Notes under the pieces: model-generated
Told to the model about the DNA's origin: nothing
Seen by the model: only the letters and a program-made list of their open reading frames with translations
The model's database searches: none
Made by a program: the position numbers and the translations under genes
DNA from: Phylloscopus collybita
Lineage: Eukaryota; Chordata; Aves; Passeriformes; Phylloscopidae
Length of the DNA stretch: 64,000 nucleotides
Assembly: GCA_027886175.1 (NCBI GenBank)
Contig: JAJNNQ010000139.1
Location: 992,001 to 1,056,000 of the forward strand
Reading direction: 5' to 3'
Shown here: positions 36,077 to 49,638 of the stretch, in pieces
How the letters are laid out: every line of letters starts with the position of its first letter
Numbering within the stretch: the first letter of the stretch is position 1

Positions 36077-39000
36077 CTCATTTGTATAGAATTTTCGTGG
36101 AATTTTAGTAGGCATAGGCCCAGTGTCTGGCAGACAGCATTAGGCACGAACGGTGGTCCATTTCCTTGGGAAACCAAAGTCTCCATCTCACGTGCCTGAT
36201 GTCAGTTTGTAGGAGGCCTTTGGCACTACAAGGGCAGACAAACTTCCAACTGGTGGTAGATTCCGTGTGGGAGATATCCTCATTTGTGAGGAATTTCAGC
36301 AGGCATAACCCCAGTGGCAGGAAGACTGCATTAGACAGAAACGGTGACCCTTTTCCATGGGAAACCGAAGTCTCTACCCCACGTTCCTGATGTTAGTTTG
36401 TAAGAGGCGTTTGGAAGTACAAGGGCAGAAAAACTTCCATCTCGTGGTAGATTGCACCTGGGAGATATCCTCATTTTTATGGAATTTTAGTGGTATTAAA
36501 GTAGGCAGAAATCCAGCGGCAGGCAGACTGATTTACACACGAACGCTGGCCCATATCCATGGGAAACCAAAGTCTCCACTCCAGGCTCCTCATGTCAGTT
36601 TATAGAAGGCCTTTGGAAATACAAGGGCAGAAAAACTTATATCTGACGATAGACTGCACCCGGGAGATGTCTTCATTTGTATGGAATTTCAGTGGAATTT
36701 TCGTAGGTAGAAGCCCAATGGCCGACAGACATTATTAGACATGAACGGTGGCCCATTTCCATGAGAAACCAAAGTCTCCACAACAGGTTCGTGATGTCAG
36801 TTTTTAGGAGGCCTTTGGCACTAGAAGGGTAAAGAAATTTCGAACTGGTGGTGGATTCCATCTGGGAGATATCCTCATTTGTGAGGAATTTCTGTAGGCA
36901 TAAACCCAGTGGCAGGCAGAGAGGATTAGACACGAACACTGGCCCTTTTCCATGGGAAACCAAAATCTCCACCCCACGTTGCTTCTGTCACTTTGTAGGA
37001 GGCGTTTTCCAATATAAGGGTAAAGAAACTTCCATCTGGTTGTAGATTGCACCTGGGAGATATCCTCATTTCTATGGAGTTTTAGTGGAATTTTAGTAGG
37101 AAGAAGCACAGTGGCAGGCAGACAGCATTAGACACGAACAATGGCCCATTTCTATGGGAAACCAAAGTCTCCATCCCACGTTCCTGATGTCCGTTTCTAG
37201 GAGGCCTTTGACACTACAAAGGTAGACAAACTTCCGTCTGGTGGTTGATTGCATCGGGGAGATATCCTCATTTTTATGGAATTTCAGCAGGTAAAAGCCC
37301 AGTGGCAGGCAGATAGCATTAGACACGAACGGTGGCCCTTTTCCATGGGAAAACAAAGTCTCCAACCCAGGCTCCTGATGTCAGTTTGTAGGAGGCCTTT
37401 GGCATAAAAAGGGCAGACAAACTTCCATCTGGTGGGAAATTGCATTTGGGAGATATCCTCATTTGTAGGGAATTTTGGTAGGCTTCTGCCCACTGGCAGG
37501 CAGACAGCATTAGACACAAACAGTGGCCCCTTTCCATGGAAAAACACATTATCCATCCTATGTTCCTGATGTCAGTTTTTAGGAGGCTTTTGGCACTGCA
37601 AGGGCTGACAAACTTCCACCTGGTGGTAGATTGCACCTGGGAGATATCCTCATTTTTATGGAATTTTAGTGGTATTTTAGTACTCAGAAGCCCAATGGCA
37701 GACAGACAGCATTAAACATGAATGGTGAGCCTTTTCTATAGGAAACCAAAGTCTCCAGGTGAGGTTCCGAATGTCAGTTTGAAGGAGGCCTTTGGCACTG
37801 CAAGAGCAGACAAATTTCCATCTGGTGGCATATTGCGTCTGGGAGATATCCTCATTTGTATGTAATTTCAGTAGTCATAAGTCAGTGGCAAGGAGACAGC
37901 ATTAAACACCAAGGGTGTCCTGTTTCCATGGGAAACCAAAGCGTCCTCTCCAGATTCCTGATGTCAGTTTGTAGGAGGCCGTTGCATTACAAGGGCAGAC
38001 AAACTTTCAACTGGTGGTAGACTCCATCTGGGAGATATCCTCATTTTTATGGAATTTTACTAGGCATAAGCCCAGTGGCAGGCACATAGCATTAGACAAA
38101 AAGGGTGGCCCATTTCCATGGGAAAACAAAGTCTCCACCGCACGTTCCTGATGTCAATTTTTAGGAGGCCTTTGGCACTTCAAGGGCAGACAAACTTCCA
38201 CCTGGTGGTAGATTGCACCTGGGACTTATCAGCATTTGTATGGAACTGCAGCAGTCATAGCCACAGTGACAGGCAGACAGCATTAGACAGGAACGGTGGT
38301 CCTTTTACATGGGAAACCAAAGTCTCCACCCTAGGTTCCTGATGGCAGTTTGTAGGAGGTCTTTGGCACTACAAGGGCAGAGAAACATCCATCTAGTTTA
38401 GATTACACCTGGGAGATATCCTCATTTGTATAGAATTTTAGTGGAATTTAACAGGCATAAGCCCAGTGGCTAGCAGACAGCATTAGACACAAACGGTGGC
38501 CCATTCCCTTGGGAAAGAAAAGTCTCCACCGCACGTTCCTGATGTCAGTTTTTAGGAGGCCTTTGGCACTACGAGGGCAGACAAACTTCCAACTGGTGGT
38601 AGATTCCATCTGGGAGATGTCCTCATTTGTGAGGAATTTAAGTAGGCATTACTCCAGTGGCAGGCAGACAGCATTAGACACGAACAGTGGCCCTTTTCCA
38701 TGGGAAACCAAAATCTCCACCCCATGTTGCTGATGTCACTTTGTACGAGACGTTTTCCAATATAAGGGCAGAGAAACTTCCATCTGGTTGTAGATTGCAC
38801 CTGGGAGATATCCTCATTTTTAAGGAGATTTAGTGGAATTTTAGTAGGAAGAAACCCAGTGGCAGGCAGACAGCATTAGACACGAATAATGGCCCATTTG
38901 ATGGGAAACCAAAATCTCCACCCCACGTTCCTGATGTCCGTTTCTAGGAGGCTATTGTCACTACAAGGGCAGACAAACTTCCGTCTGGTGGTTGATTGCA

Positions 39001-42000
39001 TCGTTGAGATATCCTCATTTTTATGGAATTTCATCAGGTAGAAGCCCATTGGCAGGTAGATAGCATTAGAGAGGAACGGTGGCCCTTTTCCATGGGAAAA
39101 CAAAGTCTCCAACCCAGGCTCCTGATGTCAGTTTTTAGTAGGCCTTTGGCATTAAAAGGGCAGACAAACTTCCATCTGGTGGGAAATTTTGTTTAGGGAG
39201 ATATCCTCATTTGTATGTAATTTCAGTAGTCATAAGCCCAGGAGACACCATTAAATACCAAGGTGCCCCTTTTCCATGGGAAACCAAAGCGTCCTCTCCA
39301 GAATCCTGATGTCAGTGTGTAGGAGGCCATTGGCATTACAAGGGCAGACAAACTTTCATCTGGTGGTAGACTCTATCTGGAAGATATCCTCATTTGTATG
39401 GGATTTTACAAGGCATAATCCCAGTGGCAGGCAGACACCATTAGACACGAAAGGTGGCCCATTTCCATGGGAAACCCAAATCTCCGCGCTCATTGCTGAT
39501 GTCACTTTGTAGGAGGCCTTTTCCAACATACAGGCAGAAAAACGTCCATCTGGTGGTAGATTGCACCTGGGAGTTATCCTCATTTCTATGGAATTTTATA
39601 GGAATTTTATTACGAAGATCCCCAGTGGCAGGCAGACAGCATTAGACACGAACGGTGGCCCATTTTTATAGGGAAACCAAAGTCTCCACCCCACATTCCT
39701 GATGTCCGTTACTAGGAGGCCTTTGGCACTACAAGGGCAGACAAACTTCCACCTGGTGGTAGATTGCTCCTGGGAGATATCCTCATTTGTATGGACCTTC
39801 AGCAGTCATAACCACAGTGCCAGGCAGACCGCATTAGACAGGAACGGTGGTCCTTTTCCTAGGGAAGCCAAAGTCTCCACACCACGTTCCCGATGTCAGG
39901 TTTTAGTAGGCCATTGACAGTACAAGGGCAGAGAAACTTCCGTCTGGTGGTTGATTGCATCGGGAAGATATCCTCATTTGTATGGAATTTCAGCAGATAG
40001 AAGCCCAGTGGCAGGCAGACAGCATTAGACACGAACGGTGGCCCTTTTCCATGGGAAAACAAAGTCTCCAACCCAGGCTCCTGATGTCAGTTTGTAGGAG
40101 GCCTTTGGCACTACAAGGGCAGACAAACTTCCATCTAGTGGTGGATCGCACCTCGTAGATGTCCTTATTTGTATGGAATTTTAGTGGTATTTTAGTACTC
40201 AGAAGCCCAGTTGCAGACAGAGAGAATTAAACACGAACGGTGGGCCTTTTCCATAGGAAACCAAAGTCTCCAGGCCAGGTTCCGAATGTCAGTATAAAGG
40301 AGGCCTTTGGCACTGCAAGAGCAGACAAACTAACATCTGGTGGTAGATTGCACCTGGGAGATATCCTCATTTGTATAGAATTTTAGTGGAATTATAGTAC
40401 TCAGAATCCCAGTTGCAGACCGACCGCATTAAAAATGAACGGTGGACCTTTTCCGTAGGAAACCAATGTCTCCAGGCCAGGTTCCGAATGTCAGTTTGAA
40501 GGAGGCCTTTGGCACTGCTAGAGCAGACAAACTTCCATCTGGTGGCATATTGCATCTGGGAGATATCCTCATTTGTATGGAACTTCAGCAGTCATAACCA
40601 CAGTGCCAGGCAGACAGCATTAGACGCGAACGGTGGTCCTTTTCCATGGAAAGACAAATTATCCATCCTATGTTCCTGATGTCAGTTTGAAGGAGGTCTT
40701 TGGCAATACAAGGGCAGAGAAACTTCCATCTGGTGTTTGATTGCACCCGGGAGATATTCGCATTTGCATGGAATTTTAGTGGAATTTTAGTAGGCAGAAT
40801 CCCAGCGGCAGGCAGAAAAAATTAGACATGAATAGTGGCCCATTTCCATGGGAAACCAAAGTCTCCACCCCAGGTTCCTGATGTCATTTTCTAGGAGGCC
40901 TCTGGCACTACAAGAGGAGACAAACTTCCAACTGGTGGCATATTGCATCTGGGAGATATCCTCATTTGTATGTAATTTTAGTAGCCATAAGCCCAGTGGC
41001 AGGCAGACAGCATTAGACAGGAACCGTGGCCCTTTGCCATGGGAAACCAAAGTCTCTGCCCCAGCTTCTTGATGTCATTTTGTAGGAAGCCTTTTGCTCT
41101 ACAGGGGCAGACAAACTTCCATTTGGTGTTAGATTGCACGTGAGAGACATCTTCAATGGTATGGAATTTTATTGTAATTTTAATAGGCAGAATCCTAGTG
41201 GCAGGCAAACATCATTAGACACGAAAGCTGTCCCATTTCCATGGGAAACCAAAGTCTCCACTCCAGGTTCCTGATGTCAGTATGTAGGAGGCCTTTGGCA
41301 CTACAAGGGCAGACAAAGTTCCGTCTGGTGGCATATTGCATCTGGGAGATATCCTCATTTGTATGGAACTTCAGCAGTCATAACCCCAGTGCCAGGCAGA
41401 CAGCATTAGACACGAACGGTGGCTTTTTCATGGGAAACCAAAGTCTCCATCCCACATTCCTGATGATAATTTATACGAGGCTTTTGGCACTATAAGGGTA
41501 GACAAACTTCCAACTGGTGATAGATTGCACGTGATAGATATCCTCATTTGCATGGAATTTTAGTGGAATTTTAGTAGGCAGAATCCAAATGATCGGCAGA
41601 GAGCATAAAACACAAACGGTGCCTCTTTTTCATGGGACACGAAGGTCTCTACCCCAGTCTTCTGATGTCAGTTGGTAGGAGGCCTTTGGCACTACAAGGT
41701 TAGAAAAACTTCCAACTGGTGGTAGATTGCACCTGGGAGATATCCTCATTTGTATGCAATTTTTGCAGCCATAAGCCATGTGACAGGCAGACAGCATTAG
41801 ACAGGAACGGTGGACCTTTTCCTTGGAAAACCAAAGTCTCCACCCCACGTTCCTGATGTCAGTTTGCAGGAGGCCTTTGGACTACAAGGTCTACAAAATT
41901 CCATCTTGTTGTATATTCCATCATGGAGATATCCTTATTTGTATGGAATTTTATTGGAATTTTAGTATGCAGAAGCCGAGTGGCCAGCAGACAGCATCAG

Positions 42001-44329
42001 AGAAGAACGGTGGCCCTTTTCCATGGAAACCAAAGTTTCCAGTCCAGGTTCCTGGTGTCAGTTTGTAGGAGGCCTTTGGCACTACAAGGGCCGACAAAGT
42101 TCCATCTGGTGGTTGATTGCATCGAGGAGATATCCTCATTTGCATGGAATTTCAGCAGGCAGGAACCCATTGGCAGGCAGACAGCATTAGACACGAACAA
42201 TGGACCTTTTCCATGGGAAACCAAAGTCTCCATCTCACGTTCCTGATGTAAGTTTGTAGGAGGCCTTAGGACCTACAAGGGCAGACAAACTTCCATCTGG
42301 TGGTAGATTGCACCTGGGAGATATCCTCATTTGAATAGAATTTTAGTGGAATTTTAGTAGGCAAAACCCCAGTGGCAGGCAGACAGCATTAGACACGAAC
42401 GGTGGTCTATTTCCATGGGAAAACAATGTCTCCACCCCTTGTTCCTGATGTCAGTTTTTAGGAGTCCTTTGGCACTACAAGGGCAGACAAACTTCCAACT
42501 GGTGGTAGATTCCGTGTGGGAGATATCCTCATTTGTGAGGAACTTCAGCAGTCATAACCACAGTGCCAGGCAGACAGCATTAGACAGGAACGGTGGCCCT
42601 TTTCCATGGAAAAACAAATTATCCATACTATGTTCCTGATGTCAGTTTGAAGGAGGCTTTTGGCACTACAAGGGCAGACACACTTCCATCTGGTGGTTGA
42701 TTGCACCGGGGAGATATCCTCATTTGTGAGGAATTTCAACAGGCATAACCCCAGTGACAGGTAGACAGCATTAGACACAAAGAGTGGCCCTTTTCCATGG
42801 GAAACCAAAATCTCCACCCCATGTTGCAAATGTCACTTTGTTGGAGGCGTTTTCCAATATATGGGCAGAGAAACTTCCATCTGGTTGTAGATTGCACCTG
42901 GGAGATATCCTCATTTCTATGGAATTTTAGTGGAATGTTAGTAGGCAGAATCCCAGCGGAAGGCAGAGAGAATTAGACAGGAACAGTGGCCCGTTTCCTA
43001 GGGAAACCAAAGTCTCCATCCCACATTCCTGATGTCAGGTTGTCGGAGGACTTTGGCATTAAACGGGCAGACAAACTTCCATCTGGTGGGAAATTGCATT
43101 TGGGAGATATCCTCATTTGTAGGGAATTTTAGTAGGCATATGCCCACTGGCAGGCAGACAGCATTAAACACCAAGGGTGGCCCTTTTCCATGGGAAACCA
43201 AAGCCTCCTTTCCAGATTCCTGATGTCAATTTGTAGGAGGCCGTTGGCATTACAAGGGCAGACAAACTTTCAACTGGTGGTAGACTCCATCTGGGAGATA
43301 TCCTCATTTGTATGGGATTTTACTAGGCATAAGCCCAGTGGCAGGCACATAGCATTATACACAAACGGTGGCCCATTTCCATGGGAAACCAAAGTCTCCA
43401 CCGCACGTTCCTGATGTCAGTTTGTAAGAAGCCTTTGGCTCTAAATGGGCACACAAACTTCCATCTGGTGGTAGATTGCACCTGGGAGACATCCTCATTT
43501 GTAAGGAATTTTAGTGGAATTTTAATAGGCAGAACCCTAGTGGCAGGCACACATCATTAGACACGAACGCTGGCCCATTTCCATGGGAAAACAAAGTCTC
43601 CAACCCACGTTCCTGATGTCTGTTTTTAGGAGGCCTCTGGCCCTACAAGTGGAGACAAACTTCCAACTGCTGGCATATTGCATCTGGGAGATATCTTCAT
43701 TTGTGAGGAATTTCAGCAGGCATAACCCCAGTGACAGGCAGACAGCATTAGACACGAACAATGGACCTTTTCCATGGGAAACCAAAACCTCCACCGCACG
43801 TTGCTGATGTCACTTTGTCGGAGGCGTTTTCTAATATAAGGGCAGAGAAACTTCCATCTGGTGGTAGATTGCGCCTGGGAGATATCCTCATTTCTATGGA
43901 ATTTTAGTGGAATTTTTGTAGGAAGAAGCCCAGTGGCAGGCACATAGCATTAGACACAAACGGTGGCCCATTTCCATGGGAGAAGAAAGTCTCCAGCCCA
44001 CGTTCCTGATTTCAGTTTTTAGGAGGCGTTTGGAACTACAAGGGCAGACAAACTTCCATCTGGTTATAGATTGCACCTGGGAGATATCCTCATTTGTGTA
44101 GAATTTTAGTGGAATTTTAGTAGGCATAAGCCCAGTGGCTGGCAGGCAGCATTAGCCGCAAACGGTGGCCCATTACCTTGGGAAACCAAAGTCTCCACCC
44201 CACGTTCCTGATGTCAGTTTTTACGAGGCCTTTGGCACAAGGAGGGCAAACAAACGTCCACCTGGTGGTAGATTGCACCTGGGAGATATCCTCATTTGTA
44301 TTGAACTTCAGCAGTCATAACCACAGTGC
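36076..44329 (+). repeat. Satellite 2 (sat2): diverged left flank, about 42 monomers of 191/202 bp
   Basis: Tandem monomers are recognisable by GGAAACCAAAGTCTCC, AGGAGGCCTTTGGCACTAC and GGGAGATATCCTCATTTGTATG recurring every 190-203 bp. Neighbouring copies differ at many sites, and small indels are present, unlike the near-identical units from 44330. Long (L) and short (S) monomers are present but alternate irregularly. The first 650 bp or so resemble positions 48207-48860 of the HOR (offset 12131 bp), so this flank appears to be a degraded, older part of the same array. It holds no gene or mobile element I can support. Confidence 0.93.
36780..39190 (+). repeat. Relict ~1.75-kb higher-order repeat in the diverged sat2 flank
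   Basis: The run of monomers at about 36.8-37.4 kb resembles the run at about 38.5-39.2 kb at an offset near 1747 bp (about nine monomers). Shared markers include the TTCCAATATAAGGG variant (37007 and 38756), CGTTTCTAGGAGGC (37192 and 38939) and TTCCGTCTGGTGGTTGATTG (37232 and 38980). Identity is clearly lower than in the downstream HOR, and the second copy lacks some monomers. I read it as an old, decayed higher-order unit. Exact limits are approximate. Confidence 0.55.
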
Positions 44330-47300
44330 CAGGCAGACAGCATTAGACAGGAACGGTGGTCCTTTTCAATGGGAAACCAAAGTCTCCGCCCCAGGTTCCT
44401 GTTGTCAATTTGTAGGAAGCCTTTGGCTCTACAGGGGCAGACAAACTTCCATCTGGTGGTAGATTGCACATGAGAGACATCCTCATTTGTATGGAATTTT
44501 AGTGGAATTTTAATAGGCAGAAGCCTCGTGGCAGGCACACATCATTAGACACGAACGCTGGCCCATTTCCATGGGAAAACAAAGTTTCCAATCCAGGATC
44601 CTGATGTCAGTTTGAAGGAGGCGTTTGGCACTACAAGGGCAGACAAAGTTCCGTCTGGTGGTTGATTGCATCGAGGAGATATCCTCATTTGTATGGAATT
44701 TCAGCAGGCAGAAGCCCAGTGGCACGCAGACAGCATTAGACATGAACAATGGACCTTTTCCATGGGAAACCAAAGTCTCCAGCTCACGTTCCTGATGTCA
44801 GTTTGTAGGAGGCCTTTGGAACTACAAGGGCAGACAAACTTCCATCTGGTGGTAGATTGCACCTGGGAGATATCCTCATTTGTATAGAATTTTAGTGGAA
44901 TTTTAGTAGGCAGAAGTCCAGCGGCAGGCAGACAGCATTACACACGAACGCTGGCCAATATCCATGGGAAACCAAAGTCTCCAAACCAGGCTCCTCATGT
45001 CAGTTTGTAGGAGGCCTTTGGCATTAAAAGGGCAGACAAACTTTCATCTGGTGGGAAATTGCATTTGGGAGATATCCTCATATGTATGGAACTTTGGTAG
45101 GCATATGCCCACTGGCAGGCAGACAGCATTAGACACGAACGGTGGCCTCTTTCCATGGAAAAACAAAGTCTCCAGCCCACGTTCCTAATGTCAGTTTTTA
45201 GGAGACCTCTGGCACTACAGGAGGAGACAAACTCCCAACTGCTGGCATATTGCATCTGGGAGATATCCTCATTTGTGAGGTATTTCAGCAGGCATAACAC
45301 CAGTGACAGGCAGACAGCATTAGACACGAACGGTGCCCCTTTTCCATGGGAAACCAAAGTCTCCACCCCACGTTCCTGACGTCAGTTTTTAGGAGGCATT
45401 TGGCACTACAGAGGCAGACAAACTTCCATCTGGTGGTAGATTGCATCTGGGAGACATCCTCATTTGTATGGAATTTTAGTGGGATTTTAATAGGCAGAAG
45501 CCTAGTGGTAGACGCAAGTCATTAGACACGAACGCTGGCCCATTTCCATGGGAAACCAAAGTCTCCACTCCAGGTTCCTGATGTGAGTTTGTAGGAGGCC
45601 TTTGGCACTACAAGAGCAGACAAAGTTCCATCTGGTTGTTGATTGCATCGAGGAGATATCCTCATTTGTATGGAATTTCAGATGGCAGAAGCCCAGTGGC
45701 AGGCAGACAGCATTAGACACGAACAATGGACCTTTTCCATGGGAAACCAAAATCTCCACCCCACGTTGCTGATGTCTCATTGTAGGAGGCGTTTTCGAAT
45801 ATAAGGGCAGAAAAACTTCCATCTGGTGTTAGGTTGTAGCTGGGAGATATACTCATTTTTATGGAATTTTAGTGGAATTTTAGTAGGCAGAATCCCAGCA
45901 GCATGTAGACAGAATTAGACATGAATAGTGGCCCATTTCCATAGGAAACCAAAGTCTCCAACCCATGATCCTGATGTCATTTTCTAGGAGGCCTCTGGCA
46001 CTACAAGAGGGGACAAACTTCCAATTGGTGGCATATTGCATCTGGGAGATATCCTCATTTGTATGTAATTTTAGTACCCATAAGCCCAGTGGCAGGCAGA
46101 CAGCATTAGACACGAACGGTGGCCCTTTTCCAGGGGAAACCAAAGTCTCCGCCCCAGGTTCCTGATGACAATTTGTAGGAGGCCTTTGGAATTACAAGGG
46201 CAGACAAACTTCTATCTGGTGGTAGATTACACCTGGGAGATATCCTCATTTGTATAGAATTTTAGTGGAATTTTAGTAGGCATAAGCCCAGTGGCAGGCA
46301 GACAGCATTAGACACGAACAAGGGACCTTTTCCATGGGAAACCAAAGTCTCCACCTCACGTTCCTGATGTCAGTTTGTAGGAGGGCTTTGGAACTACAAG
46401 GGCAGACAAACTTCCATCTGGTGGTAGATTGCACCTGGGAGATATCCTCATTTGTGAGGAATTTCAGAAGGCATAACCCCAGTGGCAGGCAGATAGCATT
46501 AGACACGAACAGTGCCCTTTTCCATGGGAAACCAAAGTCTCCATCCCACGTTCCTGATGTCAGTCATTAAGAGGCGAATGGAACTACAAGGGCAGAAAAA
46601 TTTCCATCTGGTGGTAGATTGGACCTGGGAGATATCGCCATTTGTATGGAATTTTAGTGGTATTTTAGTAGGCAGAAGTCCAGCGGCAGGCAGACAGCAT
46701 TACACACGAACGCTGGCCAATATCCATGGGAAACCAAAGTCTCCAACCCAGGCTCCTCATGTCAGTTTGTAGGAGGCCTTTGGCATTAAAAGGGCAGACA
46801 AACTTCCATCTGGTGGTTGATTGCATCGGCGAGATATGCTCATTTGTATGGGATTTCAGAAGGCAGAAGCCAAGTGGCACGCAGACAGCATTGGACACGA
46901 ACAGTGGCCCATTTCCATGGGAAACCAAAATCTCCACCCCACGTTGCTGATGTCTCATTGTAGGAGGCGTTTTCCAATATAAGGGCAGAAAAACTTCCAT
47001 CTGGTTGTAGATTGCACCTGGGAGATATCCTCATTTCTATGGAATTTTAGTGGAATTTTAGTAGGAAGAAACCCAGTGGCAGGCAGACAGCATTAGACAC
47101 GAACAATGGCCCATTTCTATGGGAAACCAAAGCCTCAACTCCGGGTTCCGGGTGTCATTTTGTAGGAGGCCTTTGGCACTACAAGGGCAGACAAAGTTCC
47201 GTCTTGTGTTTGATTGAATCGAGGAGATACCCTCATTTGTATGGAATTTCAGCAGGCAGAAGCCCAGTGGCAGGCAGACAGCATTAGACACGAACAATGG

Positions 47301-49638
47301 ACTTTTTCCATGGGAAACCAAAGTCTCCACCTCACGTTCCTGATGTCAGTTTGTAGGAGGCCTTTGGAAATACAAGGGCAGGCAAACTTCCATCTGGTGG
47401 TAGATTGCACCTGGGAGATAACCTCATTTCTATAGAATTTTAGTGGAATTTTAGTAGGCATAAGGCCAGTGGCTGCCAGACAGCATTAGACACGAACGGT
47501 GGGCATTTCTTTGGGAAACAAAAGTCTCCACCCCCCGTTCGGGATGTCAGTTTTTAGGTGGCCTTTGGCACTACGGGGGCAGAAAAACTTCCACCCAGTG
47601 GTAGATTACACCTGGGAGATATCCTCATTTGTATGGAACTTCAGCAGTCATCACCACAGTGCCAGGCAGACAGCATTAGACAGGAACGGTGGTCCTTTTC
47701 CATGGGAAAGCAAAGTCTCCACCCCAGGTTCCTGATGGCAGTTTGTAGGAGACCTTTGGAAACACAAGGGCAGAGAATCTTCCATCTGGTGTTAGATTGC
47801 ACCTGGGAGATATACTCATTTGTATGGAATTTTAGTGGAATATTAGTAGACAGAATCCCAGCTGCAGGTAGACAGAATTAGACATGAATAGTGGCTCATT
47901 TCCATGGGAAACCAAAGTCTCCACCCCAGGTTCCTCATGTCATTTTCTAGGAGGCCTCTGGCACTACAGGAGGAGAAAAAGTTCCTATTGGTGGCATATT
48001 GCATCTGGGAGATATCCTCATTTGTATGTAATTTTAATAGCCATAAGCCCAGTGGCAGGCAGACAGTATTAGACACGAACGGTGGCCCTTTTCCATGGTA
48101 AACCAAAGTCTCCGCCTCAGGTTCTTGATGTCAATTTGTAGGAAGCCTTTGGCTCTTCAGGGGCAGACAAACTTCCATCTGGTGGTAGATTGCACCTGGG
48201 AGACATCCTCATTTGTATAGAATTTTAGTGGAATTTTAGTCGGCATAAGCCCAGTGTCTCGCAGACAGCATTAGACACGAACTGTGGTCCATTTCCTTGG
48301 GAAACCAAAGTCTCCATCTCACATGCCTGATGTCAGTTTGTAGGAGGCCTTTGGCACTACAAGGGCAGATAAACTTCCAACTGGTGGTAGATTCCGTGCG
48401 GGAGATATCCTCATTTGTGAGGAATTTCAGCAGGCATAACCCCAGTGGCAGGCAGACAGCATTAGACACAAACGGTGGTCCTTTTCCATGGGAAACCGAA
48501 GTCTCTACCCCACGTTCCTGATATTAGTTTGTAAGAGGCCTTTGGAAGTACAAGGGCAGAAAAACTTCCATCTGGTGGTAGATTGCACCTGGGAGATATC
48601 CTCATTTTTATGGAACTTCAGTGGTATTAAAGTAGGCAGAAATCCAGCAGCAGGCAGACTGCTTTACACACGAACGCTGGCCCATATCCATGGGAAACCA
48701 AAGTGTCCACTCCAGGCTCCTCATGTCAGTTTATAGAAGGCCTTTGGAAATACAAGGGCAGAAAAACTTATATCTGGCGGTAGACTGCACCCGGGAGATG
48801 TCTTCATTTGTATGGAATTTCAGTGGAATTTTCGTAGGTAGAAGCCCAATTGCCGACAGACATTATTAGACACGAACGGTGGCCCTTTTCCATGGGAAAA
48901 CAAAGTCTCCAACCCAGGCTCCTGATGTCAGTTTGTAGGAGGCCTTTGGCACTACAAGGGCAGACAAACCTCCATCTAGTGGTGGATCGCACCTCGTAGA
49001 TGTCCTTATTTGTATGGAATTTTAGTGGTATTTTAGTACTCAGAAGCCCAGTTGCAGACAGAGAGCATTAAACATGAACGGTGGGCCTTTTCCATAGGAA
49101 ACCAAAGTCTCCACGCCAGGTTCCGAATGTCAGTATAAAGGAGGCCTTTGGCACTGCAAGAGCAGACAAACTTCCATCTGGTGGCATATTGCATCTGGGA
49201 GATATCCTCATTTGTATGGAACTTCAGCAGTCATAACCACAGTGCCAGGCAGACAGCATTAGACAGGAACGGTGGTCCTTTTCCATGGGAAACCAAAGTC
49301 TCCACCCTAGGTTTCTGATGGCAGTTTGTAGGAGGCCTTTGGAAACATAAGGGCAGAGAAACTTCCATCTGGTGTTAGTTTGCACCTTGGAGATATTCGC
49401 ATTTGTATGGAATTTTAGAGGAATTTTAGTAGGCAGAATCCCAGCGGCAGGCAGACAGAATTAGACATGAATAGTGGCCCATTTCCATGGGAAACCAAAG
49501 TCTCCACCCCAGGTTCCTGATGTCATTTTCTAGGAGGCCTCTGGCACTACAAGACGAGACAAACTTCCAACTGGTGGCATATTGCATCTGGGAGATATCC
49601 TCATTTGTATGTAATTTTAGTAGGCATAAGCCCAGTGG
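44330..49638 (+). repeat. Sat2 HOR unit 1, complete (5309 bp, 27 monomers)
   Basis: Sequence from 44330 matches sequence 5309 bp downstream almost base for base. Counting the GGAAACC anchor gives 27 monomers in the order L S L S S L S L S L S L S L S L S L S L S L L L S L S. Fourteen L (202 bp) and 13 S (191 bp) predict 5311 bp against 5309 observed. Left of 44330 the match to unit 2 breaks off: the monomer there resembles a different type, with CAGCAGTCATAACC in place of TAGTAGGCATAAGC. This is therefore the left edge of the homogenised block. Confidence 0.92.
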
